DNA from: Palsa-343 sp036269135
GTDB lineage: Bacteria; Acidobacteriota; Terriglobia; Terriglobales; Acidobacteriaceae
DNA: 64,000 nucleotides
Reading direction: 5' to 3'
NCBI GenBank assembly: GCA_036269135.1
Contig: DATASQ010000056.1
Span: forward strand, 62,001 to 126,000
Within the stretch, counting starts at the first letter, position 1. Every line of letters starts with the position of its first letter. The translations under genes and the position numbers were made by a program. Below are positions 33,926 through 43,139 of the stretch, piece by piece. The notes below the pieces were generated by a model. The model saw nothing but the letters and a program-made list of their open reading frames with translations. It ran no database searches and was not told the origin of the DNA.

Positions 33926-35728
33926 TTAATTTGCTTTCCGCTGGACGGCGATCCAGTCGGTGACGCGCTGGTCGAGGACGTCGAGGGGGAGCGGGCCGGA
34001 GTCGATGATCTCGTCGTCGAAGGTGCGGAGGTCGAATTTCGGGCCGAGGGCGTGCTGGGCGCGGTCGCGAAGGGCGAGGATTTCCATGGCGCCGAGTTTG
34101 TAGCCAAGGGCCAGGGCGGGCCAGGCGATGTCGCGGTCGACTTCGGCGTTGATGGTGGCGTCGTCGAGGCCGGAGTGGGCGTGGAAGTAGTCGACCATCT
34201 GCTGGCGGGTCCAGCGCTGGGAGTGGACGCCGGTATCGACGACGAGGCGGATAGCGCGGAACTCGTCGGATTCGAGGCGGCCGAAGTCGGAGTAGGGATC
34301 CTGGTAGAAGCCGATGTCCTTACCGAGGTGTTCGGCGTAGAGGCCCCAGCCTTCGGTGAACGCGGTGTAGTGGAGGTAGCGGCGGAAGGCGGGCAGGTCG
34401 GTGAGCTCCTGCGCGAGCGAAATCTGGAGGTGATGGCCGGGGATGCCTTCGTGGTAGGCGATGGACTCCACCGTCGCGAGGGAGCGGTGCGCGTAGTCGT
34501 AGGTGTTCACGAAGACGGTGCCGGGGCGCGAGCCATCGGGGGTGCCTTCTTCGTAGTAGGCGGGCGCCTGGTCTTTGGCCATCCAGGCGGGGATGGCTTC
34601 GACCACTAAGGGCGCTTTGGGCAGGTGGGTGAAGAGGTCGGGGAGTTTGGGGCGCATGCCGTTGATGTAGCCGCGGAAGGCGTCGAGGAGCTGATTGGCG
34701 GAGGTGGGGTGGAGCTTGGGGTTGGCGGCAATGGCTGCGCGGAGAGCCGCGATCGTCGGGTAGCCGAGCCTCTTTGCGATGACGAGTTCCTGGCCTTCGT
34801 CTTCTTTCACCTGGTCGAGACCGATCTGGTGAATCTGCGCGGCGGGAATGTCGGTGGTGGTGCTCTGCTGGACGAGGAAGGCGTAGTACGCGGCGCCGTC
34901 AGGGAGCGAATCGACGCCGGGGTCGGTACGGCCGGCGGGGATGTAGACACCCTCAAGGAACTTGGCGAAGCGCTGGTAGGCGGGGATGACCTGTTTGGCG
35001 ATGGCGGCGAGGACTTGGTCGTGGATCTGGGTCTGATCGGCGGCGGAAATGCCCGCGGGGAATTGTTTCAGGGGGCGCGCGAAGGGGCTGTCTTCCGGCT
35101 TTTGCGCGGCAATGGCGTTGACCTGGACGAGGACTTTTTCGAGGAGGTATTTGGGCGGGACGCGGTGATCGTCGACGCCGGCGAGCATGTTGTCGGTGAT
35201 CTGGCGGAAGGCGGTGGGAATCTTGTTGAGGCGGGCGATGTAGTCGTCGTAGTCCTTCGCGCTGGTGAAACTGAGGCGGGCGGCGAGCTGGGGCAGCGAG
35301 AGCTGGAGGCCGCTGAACTGGTTGACGGGCATTTCCCAGGGCTTGAAGCGGGATTCCTCCTGCTGCTCGATGAGCTCGCGGACGAGGAGGTCTTTGCTGA
35401 GGACTTCCTGGTCGGAGAGGCCGGTGGTGTCGATCTGGCCGAGGCGGGTGAGGAAGTCGCGCCCGCGGGCGAGCTGTTGATTGTAGGCATCGACGGAGTC
35501 GTCGGTGAGCTGGTCGTTGAAGCGGTTGTCGCCGATGGTCGAAGCAAATTCGGGGGAGTGGCTGAGGCGGTCTTCCCAGTATTGAGTGAAGAGATCGTTG
35601 AGAGCCCTGCGGCGAGCGGTGACGTCGGACTGGGTGGTCTGTCGGGGCGACGGAACAGCGGCAGGCGCGGCGGGTGCGGCGATGGCCAAAGTCAATGCGA
35701 GAGCAGCGAAGGCTGTGAGGGACTTCAT
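33926..35728 (-). CDS. DUF885 family exported peptidase-like protein
   Basis: About 600 residues from the ATG at 35728; an ORF extension to 35884 lacks a signal peptide and is less likely. Residues 1-24 are a signal peptide (LTAFAALALTLAIAAPAAPA). The DUF885 signature with a zinc-type HExxxH is YHEGIPGHHLQIS near residue 430. The start region DLFTQYWEDRLSHSPEFAS is also typical of DUF885. The family is suspected to be metallopeptidases, but the substrate is unknown. It forms an operon with the small membrane protein downstream and is divergent from the glycosidase gene. Confidence 0.83.
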   Translation of the reverse strand: MKSLTAFAALALTLAIAAPAAPAAVPSPRQTTQSDVTARRRALNDLFTQYWEDRLSHSPEFASTIGDNRFNDQLTDDSVDAYNQQLARGRDFLTRLGQIDTTGLSDQEVLSKDLLVRELIEQQEESRFKPWEMPVNQFSGLQLSLPQLAARLSFTSAKDYDDYIARLNKIPTAFRQITDNMLAGVDDHRVPPKYLLEKVLVQVNAIAAQKPEDSPFARPLKQFPAGISAADQTQIHDQVLAAIAKQVIPAYQRFAKFLEGVYIPAGRTDPGVDSLPDGAAYYAFLVQQSTTTDIPAAQIHQIGLDQVKEDEGQELVIAKRLGYPTIAALRAAIAANPKLHPTSANQLLDAFRGYINGMRPKLPDLFTHLPKAPLVVEAIPAWMAKDQAPAYYEEGTPDGSRPGTVFVNTYDYAHRSLATVESIAYHEGIPGHHLQISLAQELTDLPAFRRYLHYTAFTEGWGLYAEHLGKDIGFYQDPYSDFGRLESDEFRAIRLVVDTGVHSQRWTRQQMVDYFHAHSGLDDATINAEVDRDIAWPALALGYKLGAMEILALRDRAQHALGPKFDLRTFDDEIIDSGPLPLDVLDQRVTDWIAVQRKAN

Positions 35729-35738
35729 GATGGGCGTT

Positions 35739-35760
35739 GGTGACAGGATACAGGGGTGCG
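35739..35760 (+). repeat. Short 7-bp-period array (GGTGACA/GGATACA)
   Basis: Units GGTGACA, GGATACA and GGGGTGC in exact phase, just upstream of the DUF885 gene start. Confidence 0.6.
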
Positions 35761-35855
35761 GCGGGGAGCTTCTGCGGGGTTGGTGAAAGGCGACAGCGTT
35801 CGTTGTCCCGACATTTGCTTTCGGGGTAAGCTGGAGGGCCAGAAAGGAGGACTGG

Positions 35856-37340
35856 ATGTCGAAGCGATGGAGGATCGGCAGCATTCCTCTGCTGATTTCC
35901 CTTTGTCTGCCGGTGGCGGCGCAGGATCACGCCCAGGCGATCCGGGTGAATTGGGACACCGTTATAGCGGTTTCAAAGACCACGCCCACGCTGCAGGTCG
36001 TCGTGAATCCGAAGCTGCTGGCGGGGTCGAATCTGCATGACGCTGCGTTTGAGGCATTGCATGGGCTGGGCGCCGATTATGTGCGGTTCGTGCCGTGGTT
36101 TCCTTATCCGCGCCTGGTTGTTGCGGAGTTGAAGCCGCCGGCGGATGGGCGGACTTTTTGGAATTTCTCGCCTATCGATCCCGTGGTGGATGACTTCATG
36201 AAGGCCACCGCGGGGCACTCGGTGGTCATGAACTTCAGCACGATTCCTGCGTGGATGTTCAGGACGAGCAAGCCGGTGACGTATCCCGAGGATCCGAATC
36301 AGGTGGACTGGGATTACACGCAGGGGACGGAGCTGCGCGATCCGTCGATGAAAGAGGTGAGCGCGTATTATGCGCGGCTGATCGGCTGGTACACGCAGGG
36401 CGGCTTTCGGGACGAGATCGGGCAATGGCATGCATCGGGGCACCACTACAAGATCGCGTACTGGGAAGTTCTGAATGAAGTGGACGCGGAGCACCGATGG
36501 ACACCGGAGTCGTACACGAAGTTTTACGACGCGGTGACGGCGGCGATGCGGAAGGTCGATCCGGAGCTGAAGTTTGTGGCTTTGGCGCTGGCCGATCCGG
36601 GCGGGCACCCGGAGATGTTCGAGTACTTCCTGAACCCGGCGCATCACGCGGGCGGAACGCCGCTGGACTTCATCAGCTATCACTTTTATGCGACGCCGCG
36701 GAGAGGGGAGGGGCCGGAGACCTGGCAATACACGTTCTTCGACCAGGAAGCAGGATTTCTCAACACAGTGCGGTATGTGGAGGCGATCCGCAAGCGGCTC
36801 TCGCCTTCGACAAAGACGGATCTGGATGAGCTGGGCGTGATTCTGCCGACAGACAATCAGCCGGGCGACGACAAGCCCATTGCGAGCGCGTACTGGAATC
36901 TGGCCGGCGCGCTTTATGCCGATCTGTATGTGCATCTGGCGAGAATGGGGATTGAGGTCGCGGGCGAGTCGCAGCTGGTGGGGTATCCGACGCAGTATCC
37001 CAGCGTGTCGATGATGGATTATGTGACCGCGAAACCGAATGCGCGCTTCCGGGTGTTGCAACTGCTGAAAGATCATTTCAGTCCGGGAGACCGGCTGGTC
37101 GAGACCGGGGATGCGGGCGACGACTTGACGGTGCAGGCTTTTGAGAACGCTCGCGGCAAGTGCATTCTCGCCATCAACAAGCGACTGAAAGGCGAGGCAT
37201 TCCGGCTCCCCGCCGGATTCCGAGGGACACGGATTGATTATGTGGCGCCTTCGACGGGAGAACAACCACCCATGACGAAGGCTGTGGCTGGAGACACGAT
37301 TCTGCTGGAACCGAATGAAGTGGCGATAATTTCGGAATGA
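35856..37340 (+). CDS. Exported clan-A glycoside hydrolase (GH39-like)
   Basis: A 494-residue secreted enzyme. Residues 1-22 are a signal peptide (IGSIPLLISLCLPVAAQ). The core is a TIM barrel of the clan-A type: the general acid is the Glu in YWEVLNEVDAEH, and the nucleophile is most likely the Glu in TDLDELGV. The pattern around DYVRFVPWFPYP and PLDFISYHFYA resembles GH39 beta-xylosidase/iduronidase-like enzymes; GH5 or a related family remains possible. A beta-rich C-terminal domain follows. The ATG has an AAAGGAGG site 6 bases upstream. The substrate is likely a plant or microbial polysaccharide. Confidence 0.8.
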   Translation: MSKRWRIGSIPLLISLCLPVAAQDHAQAIRVNWDTVIAVSKTTPTLQVVVNPKLLAGSNLHDAAFEALHGLGADYVRFVPWFPYPRLVVAELKPPADGRTFWNFSPIDPVVDDFMKATAGHSVVMNFSTIPAWMFRTSKPVTYPEDPNQVDWDYTQGTELRDPSMKEVSAYYARLIGWYTQGGFRDEIGQWHASGHHYKIAYWEVLNEVDAEHRWTPESYTKFYDAVTAAMRKVDPELKFVALALADPGGHPEMFEYFLNPAHHAGGTPLDFISYHFYATPRRGEGPETWQYTFFDQEAGFLNTVRYVEAIRKRLSPSTKTDLDELGVILPTDNQPGDDKPIASAYWNLAGALYADLYVHLARMGIEVAGESQLVGYPTQYPSVSMMDYVTAKPNARFRVLQLLKDHFSPGDRLVETGDAGDDLTVQAFENARGKCILAINKRLKGEAFRLPAGFRGTRIDYVAPSTGEQPPMTKAVAGDTILLEPNEVAIISE

Positions 37341-37379
37341 CTTGGCAACGCTTGCTTCCGAGGCAACCGCGGATCCTTC

Positions 37380-37396
37380 GGCCGCTTTGCGCGGCC
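37380..37396. terminator. GC hairpin between convergent genes
   Basis: GGCCGC and GCGGCC pair around TTTGC between the glycosidase and kbl genes. There is no T-run, so this may be part of an extragenic element (GATCCTTCGG...CTGGATGAC) rather than a terminator. Confidence 0.35.
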
Positions 37397-37416
37397 TCTG
37401 GATGACAGCGTTAACG

Positions 37417-38634
37417 TCAGGACAAAACCCCCATTTTTTTGGCGGTTTTCTCCAGAGTTGAAAGCGCCTGGTCGAGCTGCTCTCGGGTATGCTCGCTGGT
37501 CATGATGGTGCGGATGCGGGCTTTGCCTTCGGGCACGGTGGGGAAGGCAATGCCGGTGCCGAGGACGCCGGCGTCGAACAGGGCGCGGGAGAAATCCATG
37601 GTGAGGCGGCCGTCGCCGATGATGATGGGGGTGATGGGCGTTTCGCTGGCGGGGGTGTTGACGCCGCCGATGTTGAAGCCGAGGCGGCCGAGCTCGCCTT
37701 TGAAGTAACGGGTGTTTTCCCAGAGGCGCTCGATGCGCTCGGGCTCCGATTCCAGAAGATCAAAGGCAGCGATGCACGTGGCGGTGACCGACGGAGGGTG
37801 CGAGGTCGAGAAGAGGAACGGGCGGGCGCGGTGGTAGAGGTAGTCGATCAGATCCTTTGAGCCGCAGACATAGCCGCCGAGCGCGCCGATCGCCTTGGAG
37901 AGCGTGCCAACCTGAATGTCAACGCGGCCGTGGCAGCCAAAATGATCAACGGTCCCGCGCCCGTTGCGGCCCAGCACGCCGGAAGCGTGAGCGTCATCCA
38001 CCATCATGATGGCGCCGTATTTTTCGGCGAGGTCAGAGAGCTTGCCAACGGGCCCGATGTCGCCATCCATGGAGAAAACGCCGTCGGTGATGAGGAGCTT
38101 GTGGCCGGGCTCGCTCTGCACTTCTTTCAGCAGCTCTTCGGCGTGGGCGACGTCTTTGTGGCGGAAGACTTTGATTTTCGCGCGGGAGAGGCGGGCGCCG
38201 TCGATGATGGAGGCGTGGTTGAGCTCGTCGGAGATGATGAAGTCTTCTTTGCCGAGGATGGCCGAGACGGTGCCGGCGTTGGCGGCGAATCCGCTCTGAA
38301 AGACGACGCAGGCTTCGACGTTCTTGAAGCGGGCGATTTTTTCTTCCAGCTCCATGTGGATTTTCATGGTGCCGGCGATGGTGCGGACGGCGCCGGAGCC
38401 GACGCCGTAATCTTTGATGGCCTGGAGGGCGGCTTCGCGAAGTTTCGGGTGATTGCAGAGGCCGAGATAGTTGTTGGAGGCGAGATTGATGACGCGTTTG
38501 CCGTCGTAGGTGCAAACCGGGGCCTGCTCGTCGTCGAGGACGCGGAGGCGGAAGTGGGTGCCTTTTTTCTTCAGCTCGTCGATCTGGTCGGTGAGGTACT
38601 GGAGCTGGGGGCGCGCGGAGAGCGAAGTGGCCAT
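37417..38634 (-). CDS. kbl: Glycine C-acetyltransferase (2-amino-3-ketobutyrate CoA ligase)
   Basis: A 405-residue PLP enzyme of the alpha-oxoamine synthase family. The PLP lysine is in VGTLSKAIGALGGY, and the family's SNNYLGL near 55 and VDDAHASGV near 215 are both present. It cleaves 2-amino-3-ketobutyrate with CoA to glycine and acetyl-CoA in the threonine degradation route. No threonine dehydrogenase gene lies next to it, and BioF-like or other family members share this core, so the exact substrate is a family-based call. Length is normal. Confidence 0.8.
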   Translation of the reverse strand: MATSLSARPQLQYLTDQIDELKKKGTHFRLRVLDDEQAPVCTYDGKRVINLASNNYLGLCNHPKLREAALQAIKDYGVGSGAVRTIAGTMKIHMELEEKIARFKNVEACVVFQSGFAANAGTVSAILGKEDFIISDELNHASIIDGARLSRAKIKVFRHKDVAHAEELLKEVQSEPGHKLLITDGVFSMDGDIGPVGKLSDLAEKYGAIMMVDDAHASGVLGRNGRGTVDHFGCHGRVDIQVGTLSKAIGALGGYVCGSKDLIDYLYHRARPFLFSTSHPPSVTATCIAAFDLLESEPERIERLWENTRYFKGELGRLGFNIGGVNTPASETPITPIIIGDGRLTMDFSRALFDAGVLGTGIAFPTVPEGKARIRTIMTSEHTREQLDQALSTLEKTAKKMGVLS

Positions 38635-38695
38635 GAAGGGATGCCTCGAAGAATGCGGATGCGCAACCTACGATCCTAACTCCGAAAGCAGGCGC

Positions 38696-38730
38696 GGAGC
38701 ACGGAGGCGGGAGCCGGGAGGCGCGAGAGC
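38696..38730 (+). repeat. 7-bp-period array (GGAGGCG/GGAGCCG type)
   Basis: Units GGAGCAC, GGAGGCG, GGAGCCG, GGAGGCG and CGAGAGC in exact phase upstream of the kbl start codon. Confidence 0.7.
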
Positions 38731-38857
38731 CGGAGGTTGGGCGGCTCGGATACAATAGGCTATCCAGCGCAGGCAACCAGCTGTAGGCACCAGGGCGGAG
38801 GAATGCCGGGTGCGGCGAGGGCAGGCGCGGGTGTTTTATCGAGAGAGTTCCTCACGA

Positions 38858-39847
38858 ATGAATCTGCTGTTCCGGAAGTGCATTGTCAGGCGCCCTGTGC
38901 GAGGGCTGGTTATCGTCCCGGGGTTGCTCACCTTCTTGTTTCTCGGCGCGATCGGATGGACTGCAGAGGCGCAGGTTGCCACGCGGACCCAGGTGTCGGC
39001 GGAGACCAGCGGCGGGGGCGTGTTGTCGCTGACGGCGAACGTGGCCGATGTGGGCGGCGCGGCAGTCTCCGAAGGCTCGGTGAGCTTTGAGACGGCGAAA
39101 GGGTCGCTGGGGTCGGTGTTCGTACAGGACGGCGAGGCAACGCTGCACCTGACGAATCCGCCGCAGTGGGCGAGAAGCGTGACGGCGGTGTATCACGGGG
39201 ATGCGGCGTTTGCGGCCTCCTCGGCGAGCACGCCGGTCAGCGCCGATGCGGCGAGCACATTGCCGGGGTTCACGGTGACGGCGAGTCCTTCGACGCTGAG
39301 CCTGACGCCGGGGCAGTTCGGGACGATCCATCTCACCGTGACCTCGCAAAACGGATTTGCGGAGGCGGTGAACCTGTCGTGCGCGGGGCTGCCGGGGCAG
39401 TCGACATGCACGTTCAATCCCGCAGTGGTGACGCCGCCGGCAAACGGATCGATTCAGAGCGCGCTGCAGATCACGACCATGGCGACCTCGCCGGTCACGT
39501 CTCACAATGAGCCTGGACCGCTGAGTGGGTCGCGGACCGCGTGGGCGTTGGTGCTGCCGGGAATGCTGGCGTTAGCCGGTGTGGGCGCGGCCCGGCGCAA
39601 GCACTGGACGGCGCTGCGCGTGCTGGGCCTGGTGATGCTGCTGGGGGCGGGCATGCTGGGGCTGAGCGCGTGCAACCAGCGTTATGGCTATGAGCATTAC
39701 AAGCCATCGCCGAATTTCGGCACGCCGGCGGGAAGCTACACCGTGTTGATTTCGGCGTACTCGACGAACGGGACGGCGATCACGAATGCTACTTCGTCGG
39801 ACGCGAGCTGCTCGGGTGCGGTGTGCGTGGCGCTGACGGTGCAGTAG
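38858..39847 (+). CDS. Exported Ig-like repeat protein with a C-terminal membrane segment
   Basis: About 329 residues from the ATG at 38858; the upstream frame opening at 38810 is an alternative. A signal/anchor segment (LVIVPGLLTFLFLGAIGWTAEAQ) begins the protein. It has at least two Ig-like beta-sandwich units (VSFETAKGSLGSVFVQDGEATL; FTVTASPSTLSLTPGQFGTI), the second being typical of acidobacterial repeat proteins. The C-terminal part has a hydrophobic helix, LRVLGLVMLLGAGMLGLSAC, then a short domain ending LTVQ. It is likely cell-surface exposed. A strong terminator follows. Confidence 0.7.
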   Translation: MNLLFRKCIVRRPVRGLVIVPGLLTFLFLGAIGWTAEAQVATRTQVSAETSGGGVLSLTANVADVGGAAVSEGSVSFETAKGSLGSVFVQDGEATLHLTNPPQWARSVTAVYHGDAAFAASSASTPVSADAASTLPGFTVTASPSTLSLTPGQFGTIHLTVTSQNGFAEAVNLSCAGLPGQSTCTFNPAVVTPPANGSIQSALQITTMATSPVTSHNEPGPLSGSRTAWALVLPGMLALAGVGAARRKHWTALRVLGLVMLLGAGMLGLSACNQRYGYEHYKPSPNFGTPAGSYTVLISAYSTNGTAITNATSSDASCSGAVCVALTVQ

Positions 39848-39851
39848 GGTG

Positions 39852-39886
39852 GGGACCAGGGAGTAGGGACCAGGGACCAGGGAGTA
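39852..39886 (+). repeat. 7-bp-period array (GGGACCA/GGGAGTA)
   Basis: Units GGGACCA, GGGAGTA, GGGACCA, GGGACCA and GGGAGTA in exact phase between the Ig-like gene's stop and its terminator. Confidence 0.85.
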
Positions 39887-39891
39887 GCCAA

Positions 39892-39926
39892 GGCTCGGGG
39901 GTGAACCCCGGGCCTTTGCTTTTTTT
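39892..39926 (+). terminator. Rho-independent terminator for the Ig-like gene
   Basis: Stem GGCTCGGGG with CCCCGGGCC (one G.T) around GTGAA, followed by TTTGCTTTTTTT. It lies downstream of the plus-strand gene and before the convergent membrane-protein gene. Confidence 0.75.
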
Positions 39927-39967
39927 GTGTCGCCTGCGGACTGCCGCAAGCGCGGGGCAGGGGTGGA

Positions 39968-41542
39968 TTAGCGGCTCAGGCGGCAGACCTGGACTGCGGC
40001 ATTGCGGTAGGGGCAGGGGAGAGATGTGGAGGCGCCGGGCGGCAGCAGGAGCCAGGTAGCGCCGAGGGGCGGCAGATTGGCGAGGCGTTCGGCGTCGGAC
40101 ATCCGATCCACCGAGAGCTCGGCGTTGCGCTGGGCGGCCCAGCGCGGGGCGAGGGCGGGAACGACGGCGGCGACGCCAGCGTCTTTGTCGTCGGCGAGCT
40201 GATCGCGTTCGCTGAGGGCGCGGAAGCCCTGCTCGTCTTCGCCAGGACGGTAGACGAGGCGGGGATTGAAGGCGAAGACGGCGCCGGGCGGCGTGTGGGC
40301 GCGAATCCAGAGAAAGGCCTGGGTATAGGGGTTGGCGGGGGCGACGCCCGGGAGTTCGAGACGGCGCCCACCCGGCCATTCGAGGCGTTCAACCTGGAAC
40401 ATGCCGGCGAAGAGCAGGACGACGACAGCTGCGGGGAGCCAGTAAGAGCGGAGGGGCGGGAGAGATTCGGCCTTTCCCTCATCAGCGAATCGCGGGCAGA
40501 TGGGGAACACCCACGTAGCGAGGAAGCCGCCACAGAGGACGATGCCCACGCCATAGATCAAGTGAAAGCTGCGCAGGACCTGGAAGGGAACAAGCAGAAA
40601 CGGTCCGCTGGTGGGAACGAAGCAGGCCGCGATGAGGAGGGCGGTGCTTCCGAGAAGGAGGGACGCGAGGCAGAGTGCGCCGGTCGGCGTGCGCGAGCCG
40701 AGGCGGCGGAGAGACAGGGCAAAGAGCGCGAGGGGGAGCAGGAGGCCGAGGACTTCGTACCAGCGCCAGCGGGCAAGAAAGAGGAAGGATCGGGGCGCGA
40801 GGGAGACGGCTTGCCGGCAGGCGGGATCGACGGGAGCGCCGTGGGCGAGGGTGAAGGCGGTTCCGGCGAGGAGAAAGGCTGCGGCGCAGAGAAGCAGAGC
40901 GGTGCGGGGGCGGTCGAAGGCGACGAGGGCAAGGAGCAGGACGAATGCCAGGGTGTAGGCGCCCATGAGGGGGTGGATGGCGATGGTGAGAGCGACGAGG
41001 AGAAGCACGCGAAGCCAGCGGCGATCGAGCGTGGCGGAGACGGCCAGGAGGCTGAGGGGCGTGGAGAAGGAGCGCGCCGTGACATAGGGGTCCATGAGGG
41101 CGAGGGCGGTTCCGGCAACGGGGAGGGCGCAGCAGGCAGCGGCGAGGACAGTGGCGAAGATCCGGGCAGCGCGGCTGGAGAAAAGGCGCTCGGCGAGGCG
41201 AGCGGCAGCGAAGAGGAAGAGCCAGAGGGAGAGCAGATGGGTGGCGAGGAGAATCCACGGGAGCGGCAGGCGGGTGACTCGGACCAGGGCGGCGAGAAGC
41301 CAGGGAAAGATGGAGCGGCGCGCGAAGGCGGTGACGAAGACGGCGTTGCGGGGATAAAGCGCGGGGTGGAGGATGTGGCGGATGCCGGCCCCATAGATTC
41401 CGGCGTCTCCGGCAAAGGGATGGTAGCCGTGGATCAGAAGGGCGAGGGGGGTGAGGAAGAGGGGCAAGAGACGGACGGCGAGTGGGTTGGCGGGCGAAGA
41501 GGCCGCTGCGAGGTGCGGGTTGGACGCGGTGAAGGTGGCCAT
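39968..41542 (-). CDS. Polytopic membrane protein of unknown function
   Basis: A 524-residue protein with about ten or more transmembrane helices, such as PWILLATHLLSLWLFLFAA and GALCLASLLLGSTALLIAACF. Loops carry YHPFAGDAGIYG near residue 42 and the luminal-type C-terminal region beginning near 400. The layout is like GT-C glycosyltransferases or undecaprenyl-linked transferases, but I see no clear catalytic signature. The ATG overlaps the miaA stop by 1 base (TGATG), so it is coupled to miaA. The function is unknown. Confidence 0.65.
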   Translation of the reverse strand: MATFTASNPHLAAASSPANPLAVRLLPLFLTPLALLIHGYHPFAGDAGIYGAGIRHILHPALYPRNAVFVTAFARRSIFPWLLAALVRVTRLPLPWILLATHLLSLWLFLFAAARLAERLFSSRAARIFATVLAAACCALPVAGTALALMDPYVTARSFSTPLSLLAVSATLDRRWLRVLLLVALTIAIHPLMGAYTLAFVLLLALVAFDRPRTALLLCAAAFLLAGTAFTLAHGAPVDPACRQAVSLAPRSFLFLARWRWYEVLGLLLPLALFALSLRRLGSRTPTGALCLASLLLGSTALLIAACFVPTSGPFLLVPFQVLRSFHLIYGVGIVLCGGFLATWVFPICPRFADEGKAESLPPLRSYWLPAAVVVLLFAGMFQVERLEWPGGRRLELPGVAPANPYTQAFLWIRAHTPPGAVFAFNPRLVYRPGEDEQGFRALSERDQLADDKDAGVAAVVPALAPRWAAQRNAELSVDRMSDAERLANLPPLGATWLLLPPGASTSLPCPYRNAAVQVCRLSR

Positions 41543-42465
41543 CAGAGATGCGTTTGTAGAAGTTCGATGGCCTGAGCGGCGGTGCCAGGATCGTCGCCGA
41601 AGCTGGGGAGCCAGTGGACGCCGGGTTCACGGCGAAACCAGGTGAGCTGGCGCTTGGCGTAGTTGCGGTGGCCCTGGGCGGTGGCGGCGAGAGCTTCGGG
41701 CTCGGTCATCGCGCCGCGGAGGACGGCGCGGGCCTGGCGATAGCCGAGGGAGTCGAAGGCGCCGGGGGTGTCGCCGTAACGGGCAAGAAGACTGCGGGTT
41801 TCGTCGAGGAGGCCGCGGGCGAACATCTCTCGGGCGCGAGCGTTGAGGCGTTCGTAGAGAGCGGCACGGGGAGGATCGAGGCCGATGCGGAGGATGCGGT
41901 AGCCGGTGAGGGGATCGCGGCCGGCCTTCCAGGCATCGGTGAGAGGCTGGCGGGCGGCGAGGCAGACTTCGAGGGCGCGGATGAGCTTGGGCTCGTCGTT
42001 GGCGTGGATGCGCGCGGCGGCGGCGGGATCGAGGCGGCGGAGGAGTCTGTGCAGCCAGGCGGGGCCATGGCGGCGAGCGCTTGCGCGGAGGCGGTCGCGG
42101 AGGCCTTCGGAGCGCTGCGGACCGGGGAAGAGGCCGTCGAGGAGGGCGCGCAGATAGAGGCCGGTGCCGCCGGTAACGATGGGGAGGTGGCCGCGGGCGG
42201 TGATGTCGGCGAGGGCCTGGCGGGCGAGGCGGCTGTAGTCGCCGGCAGTGCAGAAATGGTCCGGCGGGAGGATGTCGAGGAGGTGGTGGGGGATCTGGCG
42301 CCGCTCCGCAGGAGAGGGTTTGGCGGTGCCGATCTCCATATCGCGATAGACGGCGACGGAGTCGCAGCTGACAATCTCTCCGTGGAAGCGGCGGGCGAGG
42401 GTGAGCGCGAGGGACGTTTTGCCGCTGCCGGTTGGGCCGAGCAGAGCGACGAGAAGAGGCTCCAT
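41542..42465 (-). CDS. miaA: tRNA dimethylallyltransferase
   Basis: A 307-residue enzyme from the ATG at 42465, the usual family length. It adds a dimethylallyl group to A37 of tRNAs reading UNN codons. The P-loop ALLGPTGSGKTSLAL, the SCDSVAVYRDMEIGTAKP block and VTGGTGLYLRALLDG are diagnostic, as is the C-terminal NYAKRQLTWFR. A long upstream frame reading through the heptad array is not part of the protein. It is translationally coupled to the membrane protein downstream. Confidence 0.93.
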   Translation of the reverse strand: MEPLLVALLGPTGSGKTSLALTLARRFHGEIVSCDSVAVYRDMEIGTAKPSPAERRQIPHHLLDILPPDHFCTAGDYSRLARQALADITARGHLPIVTGGTGLYLRALLDGLFPGPQRSEGLRDRLRASARRHGPAWLHRLLRRLDPAAAARIHANDEPKLIRALEVCLAARQPLTDAWKAGRDPLTGYRILRIGLDPPRAALYERLNARAREMFARGLLDETRSLLARYGDTPGAFDSLGYRQARAVLRGAMTEPEALAATAQGHRNYAKRQLTWFRREPGVHWLPSFGDDPGTAAQAIELLQTHL

Positions 42466-42522
42466 AAGACAGAGCCAGACTAGCAAAGGCAGCCGGGAGA
42501 CGGGGGAGGGAAGCGGCAGCCA

Positions 42523-42620
42523 GGAGTCGGGAGCCAGGAGCCAGGAGGCGGGAGTCGGGAGCCAGGAGCCAGGAGCCAGGAGCCAGGAGTCGGGAGCCAG
42601 GAGCCAGGAGACGGGAGGCT
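42523..42620 (+). repeat. 14-unit 7-bp-period array (GGAGCCA type)
   Basis: Fourteen heptads in unbroken phase, mostly GGAGCCA with GGAGTCG, GGAGGCG, GGAGACG and GGAGGCT variants. It is the largest array in the window, in the 196-base region upstream of miaA. Translated in the opposite direction it reads as a LLAPGSW-like repeat, which is not a real protein. Confidence 0.92.
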
Positions 42621-42661
42621 GGAGGAACGCTGCCTGGGGCCGAGGGTCGCCCGGACGCGAC

Positions 42662-42934
42662 TCAGCGGTTGGCGAGACCGCGGGCGTGATGGATGGGCAG
42701 GGTACGGATTTCCGTGGTGACGTCAGGTTTGCGGGCGGGCTTTTTCGCGGTGAGAGCTTTTGGCAGGGCAGGCGGAAGCGTGCGGCGGGATTCGAAGGGC
42801 TTATCGCTGTGAACTGGGAGGACGGGGTGGGTTTCGGGGTCGGGGGTGTACTCTTTTCGGCCACCGATAGCGGCGACCATGGCGGGTGCGGCGACCATTG
42901 CGATAAAGGCGAAAGCAAAAATCAAATCATGCAT
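42662..42934 (-). CDS. Small membrane-anchored protein
   Basis: A 90-residue product from the ATG at 42934. Residues 4-22 form a hydrophobic helix (LIFAFAFIAMVAAPAMVAA), followed by a Lys/Pro/Arg-rich cytoplasmic or periplasmic tail (KALTAKKPARKPDVTT). GAGG lies about 12 bases upstream. I recognise no family. The clear N-terminal helix and the change of composition at its end support a real gene, but it is small. Confidence 0.5.
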   Translation of the reverse strand: MHDLIFAFAFIAMVAAPAMVAAIGGRKEYTPDPETHPVLPVHSDKPFESRRTLPPALPKALTAKKPARKPDVTTEIRTLPIHHARGLANR

Positions 42935-43090
42935 TAGAAGGGCCTCACGGCGAGAAAATCTTGCCTCGGCGCAGCCTTGGTTACTGCAGTTACTTGAGTA
43001 TGATGCGCGGGCAACGTTCTCTCTATAGCACTTGAAGGGAATGCGGCTCGGTGATGGCGTGCCTCTTTGGAGGGTTACTTCCAAACCGAT

Positions 43091-43127
43091 GTACCGGAAC
43101 CGTTGTACCGGAACGGCGGTACCGGGG
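43091..43127. repeat. 14-bp tandem repeat around GTACCGGAAC
   Basis: GTACCGGAAC recurs at 43091 and 43105, and GTACCGGGG at 43119, giving a 14-base period over three copies. It lies in the gap upstream of the small membrane protein. Confidence 0.7.
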
Positions 43128-43139
43128 TTTGAGGGGCTG

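Noticed and set aside
42523..42620. The heptad array considered as a CRISPR array
   Set aside because: Units are 7 bases in direct contact with no spacers, and no cas genes lie in the window.
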